Source of the DNA: Alcanivoracaceae bacterium
Lineage (GTDB): Bacteria; Pseudomonadota; Gammaproteobacteria; Pseudomonadales; Alcanivoracaceae
Direction: 5' to 3'
Length of the DNA: 64,000 nucleotides
NCBI GenBank assembly: GCA_023146255.1
Contig: JAGLCJ010000014.1
Coordinates: 62,001-126,000, forward strand
The translations under genes were made by a program, and so were the position numbers. Below, piece after piece: positions 16,845-26,013 of the stretch (position 1 is the first letter of the stretch; each line of letters opens with the position of its first letter). Below the pieces are notes generated by a model. That model had not been told where the DNA came from and did no database searches. It saw only the letters and a list, made by a program, of their open reading frames with translations.

Positions 16845-17997
16845 GATGTCTGTCCGATACGGCCTTGTATAGCAGCGCTTCCAGGTTGTCGACGTTCTGC
16901 TGCCAGCTGAATGTTTCCGCGTGCTGACGAATTCTGCTTGCATCCCAGCTCTGCGCCAGCGCTTGTTCAATTGCTCTGGCAAACGCCTCAGGCTGCCGGG
17001 CCGGCGCGGTGACGCCCGCATAGTCGGGAGTAACTTCGCATATGCCGGGCAGTTCCGAAGCAACCACCGGCCTGCCGCAGGCCATCGCCTCAAGCACAAC
17101 ATTGGGCACGCCCTCGGCATGGCTGGGCAACAGCAAAAGGTCACAGGCAGCCATCCACAATGCGATTTGCTCGTGCGGCAGACGACCGAGTATTTTTATC
17201 CGCTCGACGAGTCCGGAGCGCTGCACCAGCTTCTCCATGGCTACGCGGTCTTCGCCATCACCGATGACGACGCACTGCTGCCAACAGTCATGCGGGAGGC
17301 GCGCCAGAGCTTCGACCAGATCCAGCACACCTTTGCTTTCCTTGAGGTTGCCGACGTACAGCAGCACCCGGTCCACTTCAGCAATTGCCAGTGTCGTTCT
17401 TGCTATTGCCTGATCAAGCGGCGCAAAGCGCTGCAGATCAATGCCGTTATAAAGCGTGTGCAAGCGTTGGCTGTTAATGCCGAACGCGCGCAACTGATTG
17501 GTCAGATCCGCACTGACAGCGATCACCGCCTGACTCGATGCGGCCGCCGATACCACCTGACGACGTCGCGCGGGTGCCTGACACTGAACATTGACGTCGC
17601 TGCCATGGGCCTTCATCAGCACTGGCACGCCCAGCTGGCGGCCAAGTCGCACTGCCGCCACCGCATCCGGATACAACCATGTGGCCAGTATTACCTCGGC
17701 ATGCCAATCCCGGAAGCGATGCAGTGACAAGCACAACGAAAGCCACATGGTGACGGCGTAGCTGGCACGCCAGATACCGGGCAGGTAGAAGTAAGGCACT
17801 GGCGTGACAGTGATGCCGTGGTAATCATGACTGATTCGCGCAAGCTTTCGATGCCGCCACCATTCCCGCCACGCCACTGGCACCACAACATGGACCTGAT
17901 GACGCTGTGCCAGAACCCTGAACTGCTGTGCATTGAACAGTCCCCGGCCGGGCTCCCAGGGCAGCGGGAACAGGTTGCTGATAACCAGGACTTTCAT
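16837..17997 (-). CDS. Glycosyltransferase family 4
   Basis: 386 aa GT4. The N-terminal acceptor domain begins KVLVISNLFPLPWEPGRG, a typical start for EPS GT4 enzymes. The C-terminal donor domain has LLYVGNLKESKGV, CVVIGDGEDR and E-GVPNVVL-E (the E-x7-E motif). Both ends overlap neighbours (4 nt with the upstream GT4, 8 nt with the downstream one), so it belongs to the coupled EPS operon. Role: one glycosidic linkage of the EPS repeating unit. Confidence 0.9.
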   Translation of the reverse strand: MKVLVISNLFPLPWEPGRGLFNAQQFRVLAQRHQVHVVVPVAWREWWRHRKLARISHDYHGITVTPVPYFYLPGIWRASYAVTMWLSLCLSLHRFRDWHAEVILATWLYPDAVAAVRLGRQLGVPVLMKAHGSDVNVQCQAPARRRQVVSAAASSQAVIAVSADLTNQLRAFGINSQRLHTLYNGIDLQRFAPLDQAIARTTLAIAEVDRVLLYVGNLKESKGVLDLVEALARLPHDCWQQCVVIGDGEDRVAMEKLVQRSGLVERIKILGRLPHEQIALWMAACDLLLLPSHAEGVPNVVLEAMACGRPVVASELPGICEVTPDYAGVTAPARQPEAFARAIEQALAQSWDASRIRQHAETFSWQQNVDNLEALLYKAVSDRHHD

Positions 17998-19094
17998 TCC
18001 GGCTTCCCCGAATAAACCTGTGCATAGGCCCGCGCCATTGCCGCAAGGGTACAGTGCTGCTCGACCCAGTCCGCCAGCGCCGCAACATACTGCTGTGAAA
18101 GCTGCGATGATTCGAGCAGGTCGTTGATGGCCGCAGCCAGTGCATCGACATCCCCGGCAACAACCAGCCGACCGCGAATCCGATCGACGATAATTTCGCC
18201 ATTGCCGCCGACGTCCGTGGCCACCACCGGCACACCGGCGGCGCCAGCCTCCAGTAGCGACAGGGAAAATCCTTCGGTCTGCGAAGACAGTACGAATGCC
18301 GTCGCGTCAGCCAGCAACGCCGGCACGTCAGATCGAGCGCCGGGCAGGTGAATTCGCTCGGCCATACCACTGCACAGGCGCAGCTCCTGCAGCATCTCCA
18401 TGCCGGCTCCATCACCGACAATCACCAGATGCAGATCAGGGTGAGATTCGGCCAGCTTGATAAATGCGCTGATCAGAAGAGGATGGTTTTTCGCCGGATT
18501 CAATCGGCCAACGCTGACCAGCAGCCTGACGTCGTCGCCGACCCCGAGCAGTGCTCTCAGCGAGCCGGGCTTGCCACCCAGACGGTAGCGGCTTGTATCA
18601 ATACCGTTGTAGACAGTCACCGCTTTGTCCGCACTGATCAGCCCGTCCCGAATAAACCGCTGCTGCGCTGCTGCGCAGACAAAGCAGGCGCTATCGGTCT
18701 TCGCCATGGCAAGCTGGTATAACCACTGTTGCCGACGATTACCGAGTAGCGTGCCCATACCATGACGAGTGTTAACCCGGCGCAAGCGCAAGCCGATACT
18801 GGAGAAGACGCCATAGTAATGGGCCATGGCATTGTGGGTATGCAGCACTTCTGCTCGATGTTCGCGTAAAAGCTTTCGTAATTGTAATGCCGTTACCAGA
18901 CTAGGGCCGGATGGCTTCTCCAGCGCCGTGACCGCCACACCCATCTGTTCAAGCTCATGTGCCAATGCTCCGCGCTCAAACAGGCAGATGACGGAACAGT
19001 GGTCGCCGCGACGAATCTGTTCGCTGACCAGATCCACCACCACTCTCTCGGCACCACCCAGATTCAGATTCTCAACAAGGTGAACAATGCGCAT
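17994..19094 (-). CDS. Glycosyltransferase family 4
   Basis: 366 aa GT4 with the N-terminal signature HLVENLNLGGAERVVVDLV, the donor-site motif E-GFSLSLL-E, and LLVSVGRLNPAKNHPLLISA. The GGAERV start is typical of GT4 enzymes found in XrtA loci and in capsule clusters. It begins at the A of the CapK-like gene's stop (TGATG) and overlaps the next GT4 by ATGA. It acts in the cytoplasm on the lipid-linked repeat. Confidence 0.9.
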   Translation of the reverse strand: MRIVHLVENLNLGGAERVVVDLVSEQIRRGDHCSVICLFERGALAHELEQMGVAVTALEKPSGPSLVTALQLRKLLREHRAEVLHTHNAMAHYYGVFSSIGLRLRRVNTRHGMGTLLGNRRQQWLYQLAMAKTDSACFVCAAAQQRFIRDGLISADKAVTVYNGIDTSRYRLGGKPGSLRALLGVGDDVRLLVSVGRLNPAKNHPLLISAFIKLAESHPDLHLVIVGDGAGMEMLQELRLCSGMAERIHLPGARSDVPALLADATAFVLSSQTEGFSLSLLEAGAAGVPVVATDVGGNGEIIVDRIRGRLVVAGDVDALAAAINDLLESSQLSQQYVAALADWVEQHCTLAAMARAYAQVYSGKPE

Positions 19095-20464
19095 CAGCAG
19101 CTCTCCAACTCGGAGATGGTGACGCGCAGCTTGCCTGAGGCGGTTAACGGGATCTCGCTGACCAGTTGCAGGTCGACCTGAAGATCTGCGCCCAGATGCG
19201 TATGCAGAGCATTCATCAGCAGGCGACGCGCAGCATCATCAAACTCGCTGCCGGCAACGATTCGAACAAGCAGATGCTCCAGGGTTTTCTGAACCACCTG
19301 GAAGCGCTCTACCCCGGCGATATCCTTGAGCAGATGAGGGAAAAATTCGCCCGGCACCAGGCGACCGTCGGTGGTCCGAATCAGGTCCAGCTGCCGACCC
19401 TCCACAGAAGTCAGTCGTGGCCAGGGCAGGCCTGCGGCCGGGGTATCGGACAGACTGACGACATCACCATTGGCATAGCGAATCAGCGGCATTCCGAAAG
19501 CATGCAAATCGGTCAGCAATAGCTGTCCCGGCTGTTCGCGCACCGCCCTGCCCTGTTCATCGACGGATTCCAGCAACAGCTGGTCAGCATTGACCAGCAT
19601 GCCATCCACATCCGGGGCCTCACTGGCGATCAGCATCACTTCACGGCAGCCATAGGTATTGAAGACTGGCGCCGAGAATGCCTGTTCAATTATTGCGCGC
19701 TGATGCGAACGCAGCGGCTCTGCACCGGTCAGGATACCTGCCAGCTTTGGTAATACCTCGCCTTGCTCCACCATATAACGCGCCAGTTCATATAAGGGCG
19801 TGACATAGCCAACAATGATCTGCGGCCGATATCGGCGGATATCATCCACATAATCGGCCAGATTGCTGTCGTTCATGGCAAAGGAGTTGAGCATGCGGCG
19901 CTGAAAGAATTGGTGATAAAGCTGATTCTTGATTGCCGCCAGACTGGTACCGGGAAGAATGTCTGCACCCCAGAGATACAGGGTACGGCGTCCCATCCGC
20001 GCACCGGACCGACTGTAACCACGCCACATTACCGCCATGCGTCGTTCATAATCCTCGCGGGTGATCTCAAAACAGAACGGCTCTCCGGTGGAACCGCCAG
20101 TCCTCTTGCTGAAGGTCTTGCCACGGAAATTGTTAGCGATCAGATCCTGATAATGCTCCCGCACCAGTGATTTGGTCAGCACCGGCAGAATAGCTATGTC
20201 GGCGACCGACGTCATGTCCTCAGGGATCAGACCGCTATCACGGATCTGCTGCTGATACCATGGAACCTGATCAGCAGCGTGTCTGAGTAACCGTTTCAGC
20301 GCCGCCAGCTGCCACTGCTGCAGTTGCTCCACCGTCCATTGATCCCGGGCATTAAATTCTGCCATCTGGTGCAATGTGTTACGGCCGCGAAGCCGCTGCT
20401 CATAGAGCGGATACAACAGATTCCGAAACAGCCACTCATAGCCTCCTGCCAGACGGTGCATCAT
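19094..20464 (-). CDS. CapK/PaaK-type adenylate-forming ligase
   Basis: 456 aa member of the phenylacetate-CoA ligase-like family. The ATP phosphate loop is seen as RTGGSTGEP, then a YGCRE core motif and the C-terminal GRQLDLIRTTDGRLVPGEF and SGKLRV segments. Such CapK proteins are frequent in capsule and EPS loci, where they activate an acyl or amino acid group for decoration of the polysaccharide; the exact substrate is unknown. XrtA loci usually carry a different acyl-CoA ligase, so this may take its place. The ATG at 20464 overlaps the GT2 stop (ATGA). The neighbouring FemAB-like acyltransferase could be the transfer partner. Confidence 0.82.
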   Translation of the reverse strand: MMHRLAGGYEWLFRNLLYPLYEQRLRGRNTLHQMAEFNARDQWTVEQLQQWQLAALKRLLRHAADQVPWYQQQIRDSGLIPEDMTSVADIAILPVLTKSLVREHYQDLIANNFRGKTFSKRTGGSTGEPFCFEITREDYERRMAVMWRGYSRSGARMGRRTLYLWGADILPGTSLAAIKNQLYHQFFQRRMLNSFAMNDSNLADYVDDIRRYRPQIIVGYVTPLYELARYMVEQGEVLPKLAGILTGAEPLRSHQRAIIEQAFSAPVFNTYGCREVMLIASEAPDVDGMLVNADQLLLESVDEQGRAVREQPGQLLLTDLHAFGMPLIRYANGDVVSLSDTPAAGLPWPRLTSVEGRQLDLIRTTDGRLVPGEFFPHLLKDIAGVERFQVVQKTLEHLLVRIVAGSEFDDAARRLLMNALHTHLGADLQVDLQLVSEIPLTASGKLRVTISELESC

Positions 20465-21621
20465 GGTTTGGTCTCCACCTTCGGACCGGCTTTCCATACC
20501 TGTTGCCCGGCACCATTAATCGCCAGCCAGAGTGCACGCGCTGCAGCCAGATTAAGCAGCACAAAGAAATACCCGGTCGATGCCAGAGGCAGTCGGCGCA
20601 AGGCAGGCCAATGACGCATCAACAGCGCCAGCAGATAGCCACCGAGCTGAACCAGACCAAACCAGAATAGCGCGCCCTGACCGGACAGACTGGCCACAAG
20701 CATGAGCAACAGTACCCATGGAATAACAAGTCGGGAAAGCTTGTGCGCGACAAAACGAAGTGCCGCGGCAGCTTGGCCATGCAAAAGCAGATTACCGACC
20801 AGCGGCAGTGCCAGCCAGACTCCCGTCAAGGTGCGTACCTTTCGTCGCCACTCCACAGTGGTATCTGACGGCGGCTCATCCCAGGCAATAGCTGCCGGCT
20901 CAAACACCACCCTTTTCCCTGTGGCAATAATCAGCAGAGGCGTTGCCAGATCATCGACCAGCTCCGCCTCCCGCAGCGGCTGAAACAGCTCTCGACGAAT
21001 CATGTAGACAGCACCAGTTGCGCCCATTACCGAGCCGGTCAGCGCCTGATTACGACGAATGCTCTTCTCCAGTTTCCAATACAGACCCGCCGGTACTGCA
21101 GCGTCGCCCGCTAGCCCACGACGAAAACAAAGCTCACCACTGACTGCTCCAACCGCAGGATCAGCGAAACTCTCGCGCAACAGTCCAAGTACGTCGGGCT
21201 CGAACTGTTGACGAGCATCCGCGAACAGGATCAATGGCGAGCTCGCCATCGCCACACCCCGATTCAGCGCCGCCGACTTGCCAGCCTGGGGTATCTGCTC
21301 AATAACGATCAGATCCGGGAACCCACCTTTCCTGCGCCAATCTGCGGCAACAAGTTCGAGGCATGTCTGCGAGTCATCCTGGCAACCATCCAGTACAACG
21401 ATGATTTCGTTTGGCGGCGGCTGAAGGCCAGCAAGATTCTCCAACCTGGATCGCAACCGGAAGGACTCGTTATGCGCCGCCAGAACAATGCTCACTGGCA
21501 GGCTGTTTGCCTGCCGAATCCAGGGCGAAGGCTTTTGCCTGGCAAGAACATACAGCCAGAGCGGATAGCCCAGATAACTGGCCAGTACCGCGAGCAGACA
21601 GGAAACAACCACGAGGCTCAT
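20461..21621 (-). CDS. Membrane glycosyltransferase family 2
   Basis: 386 aa. An N-terminal membrane segment is followed by a GT-A domain: PVSIVLAAHNES, IIVVLDGCQDDS, a DxD-like FADARQQFEPD, and QxxRW-like EWRRKVRTLTG; three or four membrane segments follow. This is the processive/membrane-bound GT2 layout. The start at 21621 is fixed by the ATGA overlap with the O-antigen-ligase-like gene, so the frame extension to 21768 is rejected. Likely adds sugars to the polyprenyl-linked EPS intermediate. Confidence 0.88.
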   Translation of the reverse strand: MSLVVVSCLLAVLASYLGYPLWLYVLARQKPSPWIRQANSLPVSIVLAAHNESFRLRSRLENLAGLQPPPNEIIVVLDGCQDDSQTCLELVAADWRRKGGFPDLIVIEQIPQAGKSAALNRGVAMASSPLILFADARQQFEPDVLGLLRESFADPAVGAVSGELCFRRGLAGDAAVPAGLYWKLEKSIRRNQALTGSVMGATGAVYMIRRELFQPLREAELVDDLATPLLIIATGKRVVFEPAAIAWDEPPSDTTVEWRRKVRTLTGVWLALPLVGNLLLHGQAAAALRFVAHKLSRLVIPWVLLLMLVASLSGQGALFWFGLVQLGGYLLALLMRHWPALRRLPLASTGYFFVLLNLAAARALWLAINGAGQQVWKAGPKVETKP

Positions 21622-22919
21622 AGCAGGAACCTCACCACCAGATAGAGCCCGACAAGACTGAACGGCACCATCAGCACCACGAACAGTGTCAGGGATTTTG
21701 CCGTAACAGAGGCAATATCGGGATCGATCTGGCGGGCCTTGTGGAAATAGGCCACTGCCATACCGCACAGAATATAAAGCAGAACAATGTAGCTTCGACT
21801 GAGGAAAAAGCTGGCGGAAAGATAGGCAACCATGGAATAAAGAATCATGCTGCCCTCAACCTGCAGCGACGAAGGGCGGTTATCCGGCTTTATCGGCCGG
21901 GAGAACGCCGCATCATTACCGGCGACGGTTGCCAGTGGGACGACCACTTTCAACTTGCCATGGCTGGCTCGCCAGACCATTAACATGGCGGCGCTGATCA
22001 TCAGGGTCCACAGCATATAACCAGCTGCACCCAGCTCGGCCAGCACGAGCAGGTAACTGTTATGCGCGGTCAGATCATGATAATCGGTGAACGCATCCAT
22101 GCCGACACCAAGCAACGGGTTCTCACGAAATAGCTGTATCGCCGTGTACCAGGCGTCAATTCGGCCGTAAGCAGATTCCTCGTCCACCTGAATTGCACGC
22201 ATATGGGAGAAAACCAGATACAGCCCGGGCAATGCCACCAGTCCGGCGGCGATCAACTTCATAGCGCCATAGCGGCGCAAGAATGCGATTGCCGCCATCA
22301 GAATCAGCGTCAACATTGCGCCTCGAGAATGGGTCAGCCAGATCGCATAGATGTGACCGGCAGCAAGCAGGTACCAAAGGCTGCGAGCCGGGAAGCCGCC
22401 GGCCAGCCGCGCACGCATCAACAACATTGGCAGGGCCACCAGAAACAGCAAGCCAAGATCATTCGGGTCATTGAAGATGCCGACCCAGGTCACCCTGTTG
22501 CCCTCAACGGTTTTGGCCCCTGTCCAGCCAATCCCGGCTTCTGCCTGCTGGATGCTGTGCAAGACAATGACGCTGGTGCATGCACAGATAATCAGACAAA
22601 ACCAGCGCAGCCGATCTCCATCCCGCAGCTGGCCAGCACAGATCAGATAAGTGATAACAATGGTGCCGAAATTGGACAGAATCGGAACGACACCGCCGGC
22701 CCAGCCATTGGCTATGGTTGACAGCATCATGACCAGCACCAGAGCAAGCAATGCCAGCGTCGGCACGTCTGACAATGGCAGGCGTCGCCCCAGCAATGTG
22801 GCGGCGAAAGCACCAGCGAGAAAAATCATCATGTACGGAGCGCCCGCCAGTGCGGGAATGAAATCCTGCGGTCGCAGCAATAGAAATACCGTATAGAGCA
22901 GCAACAGCAGGAAAGCCAT
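21618..22919 (-). CDS. O-antigen-ligase-like protein, exosortase A-associated
   Basis: 433 aa with 10-12 membrane segments. It starts LYTVFLLLRPQDFIPALAG, matching the RPQ motif of the exosortase-A-associated putative O-glycosylation ligase family. The large periplasmic loop has AYGRIDAWYTAIQLFRENPLLGVG and HNSYLLVLAELG, the Wzy/WaaL pattern. It is the candidate for EPS polymerisation or for attaching glycans to PEP-CTERM proteins; which of the two is not known. The start at 22919 shares one base with the upstream stop (TGATG). Confidence 0.87.
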   Translation of the reverse strand: MAFLLLLLYTVFLLLRPQDFIPALAGAPYMMIFLAGAFAATLLGRRLPLSDVPTLALLALVLVMMLSTIANGWAGGVVPILSNFGTIVITYLICAGQLRDGDRLRWFCLIICACTSVIVLHSIQQAEAGIGWTGAKTVEGNRVTWVGIFNDPNDLGLLFLVALPMLLMRARLAGGFPARSLWYLLAAGHIYAIWLTHSRGAMLTLILMAAIAFLRRYGAMKLIAAGLVALPGLYLVFSHMRAIQVDEESAYGRIDAWYTAIQLFRENPLLGVGMDAFTDYHDLTAHNSYLLVLAELGAAGYMLWTLMISAAMLMVWRASHGKLKVVVPLATVAGNDAAFSRPIKPDNRPSSLQVEGSMILYSMVAYLSASFFLSRSYIVLLYILCGMAVAYFHKARQIDPDIASVTAKSLTLFVVLMVPFSLVGLYLVVRFLL

Positions 22920-23986
22920 CAGGCCACCCCCCTGGATCTCTGCCAGTCCGGCGCCCTGTGCAGCGCCACGCGCACTGCCGCGCCCCGAAGTGATTTTCCC
23001 GGCAATGCCCAATCAAAAAGTGGCTGAGGCGACACACCGAAACGTGCTTTCCAGGAATCTGCGCCGCCTTTCATAAAATCGTAGCAGCGCAGGCCACGTG
23101 AAATGGCGTCACGGATCATCAACAGGTGAAGCGCCTCACCCGCAGAGAATCCATCCGCCCGATCAGGGTTGAAACCGCCCTGATAGAAGTAGCGTACGCC
23201 GCCAAAGTCAAATCCGTACCAGAGCGCCAGCGGCAAATCACCCTGATACAGACCAGCCAGATGTGCGCCCAGCCGGCGCTCGGCAAGCATTCGACGATGA
23301 AATTCACAGAACTTCGGGCTGGAAAACACCCCGCGCATACCACGCGCTTCCCAGCGCCGCTGGTGCAGCCGGCTCAGCTCTTCAAACCCTTCATTGGCCG
23401 GGAGATCAAGCCGCAGGCTCAGACCGGTTTCATCAATACGCCGCAAGGTCCGGCGAAACTTGCCGCGACTGGAGGAGCCAAGATGGCAAAGCCAGTCCTC
23501 AAAATCGGACCTGAGGTCAAGGCAGTAACGCAGCCCGCTCTCCCTGCGGTATCCACCACAGCGATCAAGCGCCTTGCCCAGCACAGAATCTTCCTGCACC
23601 GCTTCTGCCAGAAACACATCCCAGCCACGACTTTGCCTGAGATAATCGGCAACCATATCCGCAGCTGCGTCCGGGGCGACTCCATCACAGGTTATATCCG
23701 GATACTCAGTGGCAATTTCATCTTCTTCGTCATCGCCGGTGCCAAGAAAGCGCAGCTCCCGAATAATCACGCCGCGGCGCTTTGCTCCCCTGATCATCAA
23801 AGGAGCCAGCACGCCACCTGTTCCATGCGTCTGCCAATAAACGCGGGACCGATCACCTGCGCGTAGATAAATATCCAGCCATGGCAATAGCCACTGATCC
23901 CCGGAAAATGCCGGCGAAACATCGCCGCTTTCATGCAGAAGCGCTTTAACTCTGAGTTTCTCCGAGCTGCTCAAGAGGGCTGACAT
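22919..23986 (-). CDS. FemAB/GNAT-like acyltransferase
   Basis: 355 aa. It resembles the CelD/BcsL-type (Acetyltransf_6) acyltransferases: two GNAT-like folds, with the second seen around GKFRRTLRRIDETG, LHQRRWEARG, GVRYFYQGGFNPD and the FMKGGADSWKARFG end. XrtA clusters often carry FemAB-related proteins. Aminoacyl or acyl transfer to the polysaccharide or a lipid precursor is inferred. The start is either GTG 23989 (GTGA overlap) or ATG 23986 (TGATG); the ATG is preferred. It may use the group activated by the CapK-like ligase. Confidence 0.8.
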   Translation of the reverse strand: MSALLSSSEKLRVKALLHESGDVSPAFSGDQWLLPWLDIYLRAGDRSRVYWQTHGTGGVLAPLMIRGAKRRGVIIRELRFLGTGDDEEDEIATEYPDITCDGVAPDAAADMVADYLRQSRGWDVFLAEAVQEDSVLGKALDRCGGYRRESGLRYCLDLRSDFEDWLCHLGSSSRGKFRRTLRRIDETGLSLRLDLPANEGFEELSRLHQRRWEARGMRGVFSSPKFCEFHRRMLAERRLGAHLAGLYQGDLPLALWYGFDFGGVRYFYQGGFNPDRADGFSAGEALHLLMIRDAISRGLRCYDFMKGGADSWKARFGVSPQPLFDWALPGKSLRGAAVRVALHRAPDWQRSRGVA

Positions 23987-25233
23987 CACAGACGCCCCCT
24001 GTACTCAATGAACAGCGTGGTATTGGTAAAGCCAGCCAGCTCGACACTGCTGTTACGCTGAAACCGGGTGACGCCGACAATAACTTCATTTCGACTATTA
24101 ATCCGGCGAGTACCACTTACTGTCCCGGAGTAATCACGATCAACGCGATCAACTGCCAGAAACTCACGACGAGCACCGCTTAATCTGAACAACACAAATC
24201 CGGAATTACCGTTATACAAACGGGAAGACATCGCGATTCCCGCCTCGCGCGTATCACGTATCGAGAATATGGCACGCTGATAGCGACGCTCGCTGGCCCA
24301 TAGATTTGTGGCCGGATCCGCGACACGCTCACTGCCACTGTAGTACAGCGTGTGCACTTGCTCACGAAACGCACCAACGGTATCAACAGCACCTGTCAGC
24401 ATTTCATCCGGCACCGACTGAAGATTAGCCGCCTCATCTCCATAGCGAAGTTCGCTGCGCGCCTGAGCAGATCGACCACCGGCCAGCAGCCACTTGAATC
24501 TGATCGATCCGGTATCGGTTTGTTGCTCACCCAGCAACTGCTGATCAAGCCAGGCTCGACCCGCCTCAAATCTGGCACTGAGCCGGGACCACTCATATAA
24601 ATAGCCGACGCCGGCTTCGCGAATCTCAAAATCCGGCTGATCGTCGCCGTACTCGACCCGGGTCACGTTAGTCTCGACAAACGCTCGATGGCGCACCCGG
24701 ATATCACGCCAGAGGGTGGCAGTACCGATACTCCGGTAGTATCCCTGAAACTCGTTCTCTACCCGCTGCCGACGTAATGACATCACCAGCTCGTTCGATT
24801 CCCGAATACGCTGCCGGAACACTGGCCCTGTTCCGAAAACGCGAACTGACTGCTGATTACCCTCCTGACCGATGCGGCCCGGATCCAGAACTTCCACGGA
24901 TTCTATATAGTCGAAGTGCCAGTCAAGACTTTGCGGGCGAACAATCCAACGCAGATTGCCTACCGCGTCGCCGTAAAACTGATTGCTGAAAAGTTGATCT
25001 TCATAGACCTGGTAGCTGAACTTCCCGTTGAGTGACCAGGCATAATGCTCGGTGAGATCTTCGCCGCCAACTTCAAGACGGGCCCGAGCCAATGATCCCG
25101 CCTGGGGATCGAGACTAGAAGAAACAATATTACTCTGATGCTCGGCATACAGAGATCCGAACACCGTTAACGTCTCAGCAAAAGACGCGCCGGCAACACA
25201 GCAGGACAGAAAAACAACCGCTATTTGGCGCAT
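23986..25233 (-). CDS. Outer-membrane beta-barrel protein, PEP-CTERM system-associated
   Basis: 415 aa with a cleavable signal peptide (cut after ASFA) and alternating beta-strands with aromatic girdles through to the C-terminal TTLFIEYRGRL. This matches the PEP-CTERM-associated outer-membrane family found beside exosortase A genes. By analogy with other EPS systems it may be the outer-membrane secretin or porin partner of the Wza-like lipoprotein. AGGAAG sits 5 nt before the ATG, and a 9-nt gap separates it from the tyrosine-kinase-like gene, the largest gap in this operon. Confidence 0.83.
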   Translation of the reverse strand: MRQIAVVFLSCCVAGASFAETLTVFGSLYAEHQSNIVSSSLDPQAGSLARARLEVGGEDLTEHYAWSLNGKFSYQVYEDQLFSNQFYGDAVGNLRWIVRPQSLDWHFDYIESVEVLDPGRIGQEGNQQSVRVFGTGPVFRQRIRESNELVMSLRRQRVENEFQGYYRSIGTATLWRDIRVRHRAFVETNVTRVEYGDDQPDFEIREAGVGYLYEWSRLSARFEAGRAWLDQQLLGEQQTDTGSIRFKWLLAGGRSAQARSELRYGDEAANLQSVPDEMLTGAVDTVGAFREQVHTLYYSGSERVADPATNLWASERRYQRAIFSIRDTREAGIAMSSRLYNGNSGFVLFRLSGARREFLAVDRVDRDYSGTVSGTRRINSRNEVIVGVTRFQRNSSVELAGFTNTTLFIEYRGRL

Positions 25234-25242
25234 AACTTCCTG

Positions 25243-26013
25243 TCAGCGATCCAGAAACGGCACCGAGGGCACCTGATTGACGACAATGCCGGCCAGCCGC
25301 TCCTTGCCAACAATATTTGCCGCCTCGACAAGCCTCGTCTCCGATACCCGGCCATACCCTGTAACCAGAATGGTCATATCACAGAGCGAAGCCAGGATCC
25401 GGCTGTCGGCTGAAACATCAATAGCCGGAGCGTGTAGAACAATAAACCTGTCCGGATAACGCAATTTTAGCGCCTGAAGGAAAACCTGCATGTTGGTAGA
25501 GGTGAAGAACTCTGCTGCAGATTCGAAGTGTGTGCCCGCTGGAATCAACCTCAGCCGGGCGATGCCGGTTTGGTAGAGAATCGCCTCCATGCCAACAGAG
25601 TCATCCAGCAGGTAATCCGTCAGCCCCAGCCCTGCTTCAACATCAAGAATGCTATCGAGCTGGGGATCCTGAATATTACAATCAATAATCAAAGCGGTTT
25701 TAGTGCTATCAAGCGCGAAGCTGATAGCCAGATTCAACGCCATATTAGTAGATCCCGCGCCATCACCAACGGCGGAAACCAATACAACTGCATTGTCACT
25801 ACCGCAGCTCTGTAATAGCCTGGTCCGAACGTTTCGAAACTGGTTCAGCGCTTTTCGATCTTCCATTCTTGCATGAATCAGATGACGCTGATCAAGAAAC
25901 TCCGGGGAGCGAATAGTATCTTCGCGCATCTGTGCAATCTGTGATGCGCGAGCGGCAAGAATCCCGGTGGGCCGGAGAGAGGGCATCCTGCTGACGTCAG
26001 TCTCATTGCTCAT
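25243..26013 (-). CDS. Degenerate tyrosine-kinase-like ATPase of the EPS locus
   Basis: 256 aa, shaped like the cytoplasmic BY-kinase domain (CpsD/Wzc) that partners a Wzz-like protein. The core is altered: the P-loop reads SAVGDGAGST (residues 80-89) with Gly87 where Lys is expected, and Walker B reads IVLHAPA (191-197) with His for Asp. Only the Walker A' Asp111 (ALIIDCN) survives. There is no C-terminal tyrosine cluster; the protein ends NQVPSVPFLDR. Autophosphorylation is therefore unlikely, and it may act as a structural regulator of chain length. It follows the Wzz gene (TGATG at 26013; a GTG at 26016 is the alternative start). Related lysine-less proteins occur in other EPS loci. Confidence 0.85.
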   Translation of the reverse strand: MSNETDVSRMPSLRPTGILAARASQIAQMREDTIRSPEFLDQRHLIHARMEDRKALNQFRNVRTRLLQSCGSDNAVVLVSAVGDGAGSTNMALNLAISFALDSTKTALIIDCNIQDPQLDSILDVEAGLGLTDYLLDDSVGMEAILYQTGIARLRLIPAGTHFESAAEFFTSTNMQVFLQALKLRYPDRFIVLHAPAIDVSADSRILASLCDMTILVTGYGRVSETRLVEAANIVGKERLAGIVVNQVPSVPFLDR

